Source of the DNA: Phaeodactylibacter sp.
Lineage (GTDB): Bacteria; Bacteroidota; Bacteroidia; Chitinophagales; Saprospiraceae
Reading direction: 5' to 3'
Assembly (NCBI RefSeq): GCF_022763345.1
Contig: NZ_JALEGS010000011.1
Location: 1 to 64,000 of the forward strand
DNA length: 64,000 nt
Part shown: piece by piece, positions 43,419 through 51,370 of the stretch
Position numbering within the stretch: position 1 is the first letter of the stretch
Layout of the letters: each line of letters begins with the position of its first letter
Notes under the pieces: model-generated
Databases searched by the model: none
What the model was told of the DNA's origin: nothing
The model's input: only the letters and a program-made list of their open reading frames with translations
Translations under genes and position numbers: made by a program

Positions 43419-44837
43419 ATGCGCCAACTACTCGAAACAGATCAGAAAGCACTAGAAATCAACCTGGACTCCTCAATTTACGGCACCTTTGCCGAAATTG
43501 GAGCAGGGCAGGAAGTCGCCCGCTATTTCTTTCAGGTGGGCGCTGCAGCAGGCACGATTGCCAAGACCATGTCCGCTTATGACAAAACCTACTCCGACAA
43601 AATCTATGGAGAAGAGGTTTCTGGCCGTTATGTATGCGAGGCGCGCCTGTACAAAATGCTCAACCACGAGTATGACCTGATGCGCTCCCGCCTGACTAAT
43701 GAGCGCCCGGATACCCGCTTTTTCGTTTTTGCAGATACCGTGGCAGCCATCAACTACACCCGCACCATCAAAGGCAATGGTTGGTTAGGGATTCGCTTTC
43801 AACTAACACCCGGGGGGGGCACCAATGACCTCGTGCTGCATGTGCGCATGCTCGACAACGACAATCAGCTACAGCAACAGGCGATTGGCATACTGGGGGT
43901 CAACCTCATTTACGGCTGCTACCGTTACCACGATGATCCGGAAGTGATGCTACAGTCGTTAATGGACGGGCTACACGGCCGGGTGAAAGTTGATATGGTC
44001 CGCCTTACCGGACCAGACTTTGAAGACCTTGACAATCGCCTGCTCAGCCTTTGGATGGTCAAAAACAAGCTCACGGATGTAGCTATGTTCGGCCCGGAAC
44101 GGCAAAATGTCCATGCTTCCGAATTTCTGTACAAAAGGCATGTGATGATGGTCCGGGGCAGCTTCCGGCCGGCCACGCTGGTCAACATGGATATGATCAA
44201 TGCCTCCTATGCCCAATTTAGGAACGAAGCGGAAACCGACCCCCGGCGCACTTTTTTGCTCACAGAAATCACAATGGATAACCTCTGCAGCACCGGCGAA
44301 CTGGACGAGCAGGATTTTCTGGACCGGGCGGAACTTCTCAACACCATGGGGCAGACCGTGGTGGTCTCCGACTGTCAGCAGCAGCAGAAGATGGTTGCCT
44401 ATCTTTCTGATTTTAAAGTCCAGAAGCTGGGCTTTGTCCTTGGGGTGCGCGAGCTGCTGGAACTGATCAATGCCAAGTACTACCAAAACCTGGATGGCCG
44501 GCTCCTTGCAGCATTTGGGCAGCTATTTACCCGCAATGTAAAGTTTTACGTTTATCCGGCTCTTCAGGAAGGAAGTGGCGAAATCATCAATGCCCAGAAT
44601 GTACCTATCCCGGAAGGCGTAAAATTTTTATACAAGCACCTCCTGGACAACCGGCAAATTGTGGACGTGGAGGGCTTTAACCCAGATGTCCTGCACATTT
44701 TCTCCAAGGAGGTCCTGCATATGCTCCGCGCCGGCGATGAAGAGTGGGAAAGCATGGTGCCCACTCAGGTCGCCAACCTGATCAAGGAGCGCTACCTCTT
44801 TGGCTACCCCGTAGAGCAAAAAACCTTTGAATTCTAA
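43419..44837 (+). CDS. large conserved cytosolic protein of unknown function
   Basis: The 472 residues begin MRQLLETDQKALEINLDSSIYG, then IGAGQEVARYFFQVGAAAGT and GWLGIRFQLTPGG. I recognise this as a family widespread in Bacteroidota and other phyla whose database names (nicotinate-nucleotide adenylyltransferase, TonB-dependent receptor) do not fit: there is no nucleotidyltransferase HxGH motif, no signal peptide and no barrel. I call it unknown. ATG 43419 is chosen where conservation starts. An M15 carboxypeptidase gene follows after 7 bases. Confidence 0.85.
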   Translation: MRQLLETDQKALEINLDSSIYGTFAEIGAGQEVARYFFQVGAAAGTIAKTMSAYDKTYSDKIYGEEVSGRYVCEARLYKMLNHEYDLMRSRLTNERPDTRFFVFADTVAAINYTRTIKGNGWLGIRFQLTPGGGTNDLVLHVRMLDNDNQLQQQAIGILGVNLIYGCYRYHDDPEVMLQSLMDGLHGRVKVDMVRLTGPDFEDLDNRLLSLWMVKNKLTDVAMFGPERQNVHASEFLYKRHVMMVRGSFRPATLVNMDMINASYAQFRNEAETDPRRTFLLTEITMDNLCSTGELDEQDFLDRAELLNTMGQTVVVSDCQQQQKMVAYLSDFKVQKLGFVLGVRELLELINAKYYQNLDGRLLAAFGQLFTRNVKFYVYPALQEGSGEIINAQNVPIPEGVKFLYKHLLDNRQIVDVEGFNPDVLHIFSKEVLHMLRAGDEEWESMVPTQVANLIKERYLFGYPVEQKTFEF

Positions 44838-44844
44838 GTACTTT

Positions 44845-45672
44845 ATGAAGCATCTCATTTTTCTGATTTTCCCTTTTTGTCTGGCCTGTCAGCCTGCAGC
44901 GGATACGGCGCAACAAGGCACGCAAGCGGATACAATCGGCTATACTGGTAATCATCTGACCGAAAAAAAGGATACCTCAGACCTCGAAAAAGCCCGTGCC
45001 ATGGGCTTCGATACCCCATACCTGATGGGGCAATTTGACCCCGCCAAGCACCCTGACTTTGTGCAGGTACCCGCCCGGTACGCCGACCGCGAAGGCCTGT
45101 TACTCCGAAAAGACACCTACGAAGCCTTTTTGGCTATGTACGAAACAGCACAGGCAGAGGGCATACAGCTCGTTATCCGATCTGCCACCCGCAATTTCAA
45201 TTACCAGAAAGGCATTTGGGAGCGCAAATGGACCGGGCAGCAGAAGCTTTCTTCAGGCGAGCATGCCGCCCAGTCTTTTCCGGACCCCAAAGAACGCGCG
45301 CTGGAAATTCTGAAATACAGCTCTATGCCAGGCACTTCCAGACATCACTGGGGCACAGATATTGATTTAAATGCTTTCAATAACCGTTACTTTGAAGAAG
45401 GCAAAGGGCAGAAAATCTACGCATGGCTTACTGCCAACGCTCCCAAATTTGGGTTTTGCCAGCCCTATTCCCCCAAAGGCCCCGAACGCCCCAATGGCTA
45501 CAATGAAGAGAAGTGGCACTGGTCTTACCTGCCTGTTGCTCAACCACTTACCGCTTTGGCACGGGCAGAACTTCAGGATGGGATGATCTCTGGATTCAAA
45601 GGCGCAACTACCGCAACAAGCATTCAGGTTGTTGATAATTACGTTTTAGGAATCAGTGACTTATGTATATAA
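44845..45672 (+). CDS. M15B D-alanyl-D-alanine carboxypeptidase lipoprotein (VanY-like)
   Basis: Trims terminal D-Ala from peptidoglycan stem peptides at the envelope. The 275 residues have a signal peptide with lipobox (FCLAC, Cys15). The M15 zinc site is complete: SRHHWGTDID supplies His167 and Asp174, and EKWHW supplies Glu222 and His225. ATG 44845 starts the signal peptide; a start at 44827 would overlap the upstream gene. It lies 7 bases after the 472-residue protein gene. Confidence 0.9.
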   Translation: MKHLIFLIFPFCLACQPAADTAQQGTQADTIGYTGNHLTEKKDTSDLEKARAMGFDTPYLMGQFDPAKHPDFVQVPARYADREGLLLRKDTYEAFLAMYETAQAEGIQLVIRSATRNFNYQKGIWERKWTGQQKLSSGEHAAQSFPDPKERALEILKYSSMPGTSRHHWGTDIDLNAFNNRYFEEGKGQKIYAWLTANAPKFGFCQPYSPKGPERPNGYNEEKWHWSYLPVAQPLTALARAELQDGMISGFKGATTATSIQVVDNYVLGISDLCI

Positions 45673-46188
45673 AAATAAAACAAATCCCCGCCTTCTATGT
45701 CACAAAAACTAAAATTTTAAACACCCTGCCGGTATCTTTTTCCGTTACTTGCACGTAATAATTAACATTACAACAGAAATACGGGGTTTAAACAGCGATT
45801 AAACTCAAACAAAAACACACACAAAAACTTTTTTATTTCTTTTGATTACTTGAGACAAGGGTTTCTGAATTGCTGAATTCTACCAACTCCTTGCTTCCTC
45901 CACATGAAACGGATATGCACAGTAATTTCGTTTTACCATTGATCTAAAAAGCTCGAAAAAGAGTAAGAGGGAGTAGACAGAGAATCCTGAATTTCAGCTT
46001 GTGATGTCTAATTTTCCAGGAAGTACCAAATTTTTGGTACGCAGGCACTAACATCTAATGAGAATTTATTCTCAGATAGCTGACCTCCCTAACCCGGGGT
46101 CAGCTTTTTTTATTTCTGCGCCACACCTATCACTCAGCTCCAAACAAAAGTGCGCCTTCCGGCTTTCTTATAACAAAGCAACGAATGT
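45673..46188. other. 516-bp gene-free region with stacked hairpins and orphan terminator
   Basis: No credible protein gene is visible. The left part is A/T-rich. The right end has three consecutive stem-loops: GTACCAAA/TTTGGTAC (46023-46040), TGAGAA/TTCTCA (46059-46074, extendable) and a terminator (46078-46111). A 15-codon frame (46004-46051, MSNFPGSTKFLVRRH) overlaps the first hairpin. The M15 gene ends over 400 bases earlier, so the terminator probably ends a separate short RNA. Confidence 0.55.
46078..46111 (+). terminator. orphan intrinsic terminator
   Basis: AGCTGACC (46078-46085) pairs with GGTCAGCT (46098-46105) and is followed by a run of T to 46111. It is about 405 bases after the nearest plus-strand stop codon and 78 bases before the next start. 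Confidence 0.8.
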
Positions 46189-46746
46189 ATGGCACTTACT
46201 GAATCAAAAATGATGCAACTGGGTACTGTAGCGCCCAACTTTAGCCTGGAGGACACCGTCACCGGAGAGACCGTTCAGCTGGGGGATGTGGAATCCCCCC
46301 ACGGCACAGTCATCTTTTTCCTGTGCAACCACTGCCCCTATGTTATCCACGTCAACCCGGAATTGGTGCGCCTCGCCAATGCCTACAAGAAAAAAGGTAT
46401 TGGCTTTGCCGCTATTAGCTCCAACGATGCCGTGCAGTATCCTCAGGATGGGCCGGAGGCAATGAAAAAGACGGCCGCTAAAGTAGGCTACCCCTTCCCC
46501 TACCTTTATGATAAGACGCAGGAGGTGGCGATGGCCTACGATGCCGCTTGCACCCCGGATATTTTTGTATTCGATGGGCGTGGAAGACTTTACTACCGGG
46601 GACGCCTCGATGGCTCCCGCCCTAACAACGATGTACCACTGAATGGCGAAGACCTCCGGGCTGCTCTCGATCACCTGCTTGCCGGCGACCCGCCACCGGA
46701 GCGCCAGTACCCTAGCGCGGGCTGCAATATTAAGTGGAAAAATTAA
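46189..46746 (+). CDS. thioredoxin-fold protein, AhpC/TSA-like
   Basis: The 185 residues resemble peroxiredoxin-like thioredoxin family proteins. The N-terminal motif APNFSLEDTVTGETVQL is followed by the active-site region FFLCNHCPYV (CxxCP). Asp-Pro pairs and TPDIFVFDGRGRLYYRGRLD mark the C-terminal half. The substrate is unknown; a thiol-disulfide or peroxide role in the cytosol is likely because there is no signal peptide. Its stop overlaps the convergent T9SS cargo gene by 4 bases (TTAA). Confidence 0.85.
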   Translation: MALTESKMMQLGTVAPNFSLEDTVTGETVQLGDVESPHGTVIFFLCNHCPYVIHVNPELVRLANAYKKKGIGFAAISSNDAVQYPQDGPEAMKKTAAKVGYPFPYLYDKTQEVAMAYDAACTPDIFVFDGRGRLYYRGRLDGSRPNNDVPLNGEDLRAALDHLLAGDPPPERQYPSAGCNIKWKN

Positions 46747-48443
46747 GGTGCCTTGACAAAGGGCAGCGTGCCTCGTTTACCCGCTGCTTCTATTGTCAGG
46801 TAGTACACACCCGACGGCACCTCAAGGGGAGCTGTAAAAATATTCCGCCCCCGGCTGACTGAAGCGGCACCTTCCCGGACGACTTTCCCCAGTGCGTTAT
46901 GGCATGACCACTGCACCGTGCCGGCGATGTCTGCAACATAAGCCCATTGGAGCTCCGCGCCCACTGGGTTGGGAAATATCGAAATGTTGTCCAGCAACCG
47001 GGGCGCTACATCCGGGTAAATTCGGTTAATCAGCAATCGGTCCTCCGGGCTGAGACCAGAATCATCGAGCGTCCCACCGTTCATGTATACATTGAGCAAA
47101 ATGCCAGTTTCCTGCACCCCAACACGCTCCAGGCGGCTCAGAGGGCCAAATTCCAGGTGGTTGCCTGGCTGCAAATCTATGTAAGTTTGATTATCGGGGG
47201 ATACCTCGTGGTTCCACAGTACAACCCGGTTGTTAATAAAGAGGCGGCTGTCTTTGCCCAGCACAATTTGACCTCCTTTGCCGAGCCCTAGCAAACCGTC
47301 TCCATCTGCCCCGTAGTGAAGGTCTATACCTGGCTGCACTTCCAATTCTGATCCATTCAGAAACATCAGGCAGGCGGTCTCCCCGCCAAAGTCCAGGTGG
47401 CCGCCGCCGTATATCAGATTTGTAGAGCCATCGAAGACCAAGTCAATAATAACACCAAGGCACCAATCCATACCTTCATTGATGATATTCAATTCGTGCC
47501 GGACAGAGTCGCTGCCCTCCACCAACGCCCCCCGCACCTGCGTGAAGGGCTGAAAACGGAGATTGCTATACTCCCCGGCATACAGATTCAACTCCTGTGG
47601 AGTGGTCGTGTTTGTCTCCGGTTGCGCCTCAATGAAAGAGGGCTGGTCTACGCTCGGGTAGGTGGTATCTGCATAAACCCCTAGATAATTAGGCGCCCAG
47701 GGTTCCCCATCTACCACCTCCTCAATCGCAGCATCGTAGGAGTCACCGTCAAAAGACCAATCTGGGAATACCAGCTCAGGAAAAAGGCTGACTTCATCGT
47801 ATATGCCCACAAAGTCACTAAAGAATAGCCGGAGCACTTGTCCACTTAGGTCTTCTTCATCGAAGGTGAACTTGATGACAAAGGTTTCCAGGAATTGATC
47901 TTCAAAGCGTTCCGTGGCAATGCAGCTTTCAGCATAGAAGTCGACATTGTCGCCGCCAATGCCTGCTTTATAGGTACGGTGTGAGCGCTCGCCCGGTATT
48001 TCAGCGGGAATATTGATCCGCGTAATCAATCCGGAGCAAAGTCCGCCCGGACAGCCCGTACCCAGCTTCAGAATACTCCCGGTATTGGGCTGTACATCGG
48101 ATGCTGACAAATAAATATGGTTAGGGATCAGGAGTGCATTCAGGATATCTGTGCTTCTGATAAACAGGGACAGGTCCGGATCGATCTGGCCTAAATCAAT
48201 GGTAGGGTTAAAGCCATCTGCTTCCACAGTGATACAACGTGTGCTATCTACCGGTCCATTCCATAGCCCATTCGTAGTCTGGTAAACCTCCCAGCCCACC
48301 GGCCAGAGTACAGTTTCTGATTCATCATAGGGGCAGGGGCGGCTTTCCAGGTCGTTGTAGTAAATATTCGCTAGATAAGGCTGAGCATGAAGCGCAAACA
48401 GACCGAAACAACTGGCTAGCAGTAAGGCATAAAGCTTTTTCAT
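46743..48443 (-). CDS. T9SS type A cargo protein of unknown function
   Basis: The 566 residues start with a signal peptide (ends LHAQ) and end with a type A T9SS sorting domain (about 490-566): SIFPNPVGAELQW, WSCHNALGKVVREG and PSGVYYLTI. The body is beta-rich with a segment reminiscent of pectate-lyase-like or solenoid strands (LNLYAGEYSNLRF, LIYGGGHLDFGGE). I recognise no catalytic motif. It should be secreted or attached to the cell surface through A-LPS. Confidence 0.85.
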   Translation of the reverse strand: MKKLYALLLASCFGLFALHAQPYLANIYYNDLESRPCPYDESETVLWPVGWEVYQTTNGLWNGPVDSTRCITVEADGFNPTIDLGQIDPDLSLFIRSTDILNALLIPNHIYLSASDVQPNTGSILKLGTGCPGGLCSGLITRINIPAEIPGERSHRTYKAGIGGDNVDFYAESCIATERFEDQFLETFVIKFTFDEEDLSGQVLRLFFSDFVGIYDEVSLFPELVFPDWSFDGDSYDAAIEEVVDGEPWAPNYLGVYADTTYPSVDQPSFIEAQPETNTTTPQELNLYAGEYSNLRFQPFTQVRGALVEGSDSVRHELNIINEGMDWCLGVIIDLVFDGSTNLIYGGGHLDFGGETACLMFLNGSELEVQPGIDLHYGADGDGLLGLGKGGQIVLGKDSRLFINNRVVLWNHEVSPDNQTYIDLQPGNHLEFGPLSRLERVGVQETGILLNVYMNGGTLDDSGLSPEDRLLINRIYPDVAPRLLDNISIFPNPVGAELQWAYVADIAGTVQWSCHNALGKVVREGAASVSRGRNIFTAPLEVPSGVYYLTIEAAGKRGTLPFVKAP

Positions 48444-48556
48444 ACGAATTGGGTTTAGTCAAATTCAAATTAGCCCTTCAGGAACTATATTTCAACCCCA
48501 ACTTTGTCTCGGGGATTGCCAGAACGGCACATTGAACGAAAATCCAGGCTGTGCTG

Positions 48557-48585
48557 TTGATTGTCAAGCGAATACCGTACTTTTG
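48557..48585 (+). promoter_or_regulatory. predicted promoter of mnmG
   Basis: TTG (48557-48559), 18 nt, then TACTTTTG (48578-48585), an exact -7 match. The spacing is one base below the usual 19-21. The mnmG start is 33 nt downstream. Confidence 0.55.
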
Positions 48586-48617
48586 CAAGTCCGAAAATTA
48601 CAAGACCGATAACGATT

Positions 48618-50483
48618 ATGTTTCCAGAATACGATGTGATTGTAGTGGGTGCCGGGCACTCGGGATGCGAAGCCGCCGTAGCAGCAGCTAACCTGGGCTC
48701 CAAAGTGATGCTCGCCACTATGAATATGAATACCATCGCGCAGATGTCCTGCAACCCGGCTATGGGCGGCGTGGCAAAGGGTCAGATTGTACGTGAGATT
48801 GACGCCCTGGGTGGTTACTCCGGTATTGTGACCGACCACACGATGGTGCAATTCCGCATGCTCAACCGCTCCAAAGGGCCGGCCATGTGGAGCCCGCGGG
48901 CCCAAAGCGACCGTATGCTCTTTGCGGCCAAATGGCGGGAGTTGCTGGAGCAGCATCCTAATATCGACTTCTGGCAGGAAATGGTCACAGGCATTGTGGT
49001 GAAAGACGGACGGGCAACCGGTGTGCGTACAAGCCTGGGGCTGGAAATCCCGGCAAAGGCAGTCATCCTGACCAACGGCACTTTCCTCAACGGCATTATC
49101 CACATCGGTGAAAAGCAATTCGGTGGTGGCCGGGCGGGCGAACGTGCTTCCAAGGGTATCACCGAGCAACTCGTGGAGCTGGGCTTTGAAGCCGGCCGCA
49201 TGAAAACCGGTACACCGCCCCGCCTCGACGGCCGCTCCATCGACTGGTCGCAACTGGAGGAACAACCGGGCGATGAAGATCCGGGCAAGTTTTCCTACAC
49301 CGATACTCCAACGCTGAAAAAACAGCGCCCTTGCCACATCGCCTACACGAGTCAGGAAGTGCACGACACGCTGAAGGAAGGCTTTGACCGCTCCCCTATG
49401 TTCAACGGGCGTATTCAGGGCCTGGGGCCACGCTATTGCCCTTCCATTGAAGATAAAATCGACCGCTTTGCTGACCGCGACCGGCATCAGCTTTTTGTAG
49501 AGCCTGAGGGTTGGAATACCGTTGAGATTTACGTCAATGGCTTCTCGTCCTCCCTGCCGGAAGATGTACAGTACAAAGCGCTGCGGAAAATCCGGGGTTT
49601 TGAAAATGCCAAGATGTTCCGCCCGGGCTATGCCATCGAATACGACTTCTTCCAGCCTACGCAGCTGAAGCTTACGCTGGAAACCAAGCTCGTCGACCGC
49701 CTTTACTTCGCCGGACAGATCAACGGCACCACCGGTTACGAAGAGGCGGGCTGTCAGGGACTGATCGCTGGCATCAATGCCCACCTTTCCATCAGAGAGG
49801 AAGCGCCATTTGTGCTGCGCCGCTCCGATGGTTACATCGGTGTGCTAATAGACGACCTGGTCAATAAAGGCACCAAGGAGCCCTACCGCATGTTTACCTC
49901 CCGGGCCGAGTACCGCATCCTGCTCCGGCAAGACAATGCCGACCTCCGCCTGACGCCCCTGGCCCAAGAGCTGGGCATCCAAGGTGCGGAGGAGCGCATG
50001 CAGCGCGTACTGGCCAAGCAGGAAGCCGGCGAAGCCATCAGCAAATTTGCCCGCAAGCTCAGCGTGGAGCCCGGTGAAGTCAACCGTTACCTGGACAGTC
50101 TGGGTTCGCAGCCGCTTTCGCAAAAAGTGAAGCTGCACAGCCTGCTCCTGCGCCCGCATGTGGATATTGCCAGGCTGCGCACCGTCCTCCCTGCCCTGGA
50201 TGAGTTCCTCGGCAACTACGAGCCTGAGTTTATCGAGACGGCCGAGACGGATATGAAGTACGAGGGCTACATTGAGCGCGAGCGCGAGCGGGCCGACAAG
50301 ATGAACCGCCTGGAAAATGTCCGCCTTTTCGATAACCTGGACTACCAGCAGCTGACTTCCCTCTCCAAGGAGGCCCGCGAAAAGCTATCCCAAATCCGTC
50401 CGGAAACTGTGGGGCAGGCGAGCCGAATCAGCGGGGTTTCTCCGGCGGATATTTCGGTGTTGCTGGTGCATATGGGGCGGTAG
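48618..50483 (+). CDS. mnmG: tRNA uridine-5-carboxymethylaminomethyl modification enzyme MnmG (GidA)
   Basis: FAD protein that with MnmE modifies the wobble uridine of several tRNAs. The 621 residues show the FAD-binding GxGxxG in [14 protein letters not shown] at the N terminus, then [17 protein letters not shown] and the C-terminal helical domain with EARE...[13 protein letters not shown] 48618 is chosen because homology begins there and the promoter lies directly upstream; an ORF start at 48561 would place the -7 box inside the gene. Confidence 0.96.
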   Translation: MFPEYDVIVVGAGHSGCEAAVAAANLGSKVMLATMNMNTIAQMSCNPAMGGVAKGQIVREIDALGGYSGIVTDHTMVQFRMLNRSKGPAMWSPRAQSDRMLFAAKWRELLEQHPNIDFWQEMVTGIVVKDGRATGVRTSLGLEIPAKAVILTNGTFLNGIIHIGEKQFGGGRAGERASKGITEQLVELGFEAGRMKTGTPPRLDGRSIDWSQLEEQPGDEDPGKFSYTDTPTLKKQRPCHIAYTSQEVHDTLKEGFDRSPMFNGRIQGLGPRYCPSIEDKIDRFADRDRHQLFVEPEGWNTVEIYVNGFSSSLPEDVQYKALRKIRGFENAKMFRPGYAIEYDFFQPTQLKLTLETKLVDRLYFAGQINGTTGYEEAGCQGLIAGINAHLSIREEAPFVLRRSDGYIGVLIDDLVNKGTKEPYRMFTSRAEYRILLRQDNADLRLTPLAQELGIQGAEERMQRVLAKQEAGEAISKFARKLSVEPGEVNRYLDSLGSQPLSQKVKLHSLLLRPHVDIARLRTVLPALDEFLGNYEPEFIETAETDMKYEGYIERERERADKMNRLENVRLFDNLDYQQLTSLSKEAREKLSQIRPETVGQASRISGVSPADISVLLVHMGR

Positions 50484-50712
50484 GTTTTTCTGTGTTTTTT
50501 GGTCAACTGTTTTCAAGAATTGATCGTGACATTTCCACCCCCTGAATCCACCTCCAGCGGGGGACAGTCGCTGCGCTTGGGGTGAGGGCGTTGAGGTGAT
50601 CGCAGTGGCTTCAAGCTTCATACTGCAACATACGAAGCAGCCCTAAACCTTTGGCTCCAACCTAAGACAAAACGCTACGCTACCTCACGCTACCCTGAAA
50701 TCAACCAAAAAC
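50484..50712. other. 229-bp non-coding region between mnmG and rnhB
   Basis: No gene is seen. A GC-rich segment (50534-50590, CCACCTCCAGCGGGGG core) looks unlike its surroundings and resembles a decayed dispersed element. No clear terminator with a T tract is visible for mnmG; T-rich GTTTTTCTGTGTTTTTT follows its stop without a stem. Confidence 0.4.
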
Positions 50713-51318
50713 CTACTCCCAAAGCCGCCCCTGCTCTGCATTCGGCAAAAGGCGGAACGACTGCCGGTGGTGTGGCGTAGCCCCGTGCGCCTGTATGGCT
50801 GCCCGATGTGCTTTGGTAGGGTAGCCTTTGTTTTTGTGCCAGTCGTAGTGGGGGTGTGTTTCGTGAATCTGCATCATATAATCGTCGCGGTAGGTTTTGG
50901 CCAGTACGGAGGCGGCAGCGATCGACAGATACTTCCCGTCTCCCTTGATGATGCAGTGGTGGGGCAGGTCCTGATAAGGTTTGAACCGGTTGCCGTCGAT
51001 GAGGAGGCATTCCGGTATGGGGTCGAGTTGAGCGATGGCCCGGTGCATAGCCAGGAAGGAGGCGTTGAGGATATTGATCTCATCGATTTCTTTCGGGGCC
51101 ACCTGCGCTACAGCCCATGCAATGGCTTCGGCTTCGACGATTTTACGCGCTTCGTACCGCTGTTTTTCTGACAATTGTTTGGAATCATTGAGCAACGGGT
51201 GCTCAAAATCTGTTGGTAAAATCACAGCCGCTGCAAAGACAGGGCCAGCAAGGCAGCCGCGACCGGCTTCATCGCAGCCTGCTTCAATTTGATTTTTGTC
51301 GAAAAAGGGCAATAACAT
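50713..51318 (-). CDS. rnhB: ribonuclease HII
   Basis: Removes ribonucleotides from DNA and RNA-DNA hybrids. The 201 residues show the catalytic DEAGRG (about 16-21), then [18 protein letters not shown] and [12 protein letters not shown]. The start ATG 51318 is chosen ([21 protein letters not shown]); the upstream in-frame start at 51348 adds 10 residues without homology. It is convergent with mnmG (230-bp gap). A -7 element lies at 51346-51353. Confidence 0.93.
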   Translation of the reverse strand: MLLPFFDKNQIEAGCDEAGRGCLAGPVFAAAVILPTDFEHPLLNDSKQLSEKQRYEARKIVEAEAIAWAVAQVAPKEIDEINILNASFLAMHRAIAQLDPIPECLLIDGNRFKPYQDLPHHCIIKGDGKYLSIAAASVLAKTYRDDYMMQIHETHPHYDWHKNKGYPTKAHRAAIQAHGATPHHRQSFRLLPNAEQGRLWE

Positions 51319-51345
51319 TATCGCGAACAGTTGAATTAGTGGCCA

Positions 51346-51353
51346 CAAAGATA
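51346..51353 (-). promoter_or_regulatory. -7 promoter element of rnhB
   Basis: On the minus strand it reads TATCTTTG (exact TANNTTTG), 28 nt before ATG 51318. It also supports the shorter rnhB start. Confidence 0.45.
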
Positions 51354-51370
51354 TAGCTTACGTCCAAGAG

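Noticed and set aside
43419..44837. Nicotinate-nucleotide adenylyltransferase or TonB-dependent receptor
   Set aside because: No HxGH motif, no signal peptide, no plug or barrel; these names do not fit what is seen.
48564..49784. 406-aa minus-strand frame inside mnmG
   Set aside because: Antisense shadow of mnmG; Arg/His/Val-rich sequence without domain features.
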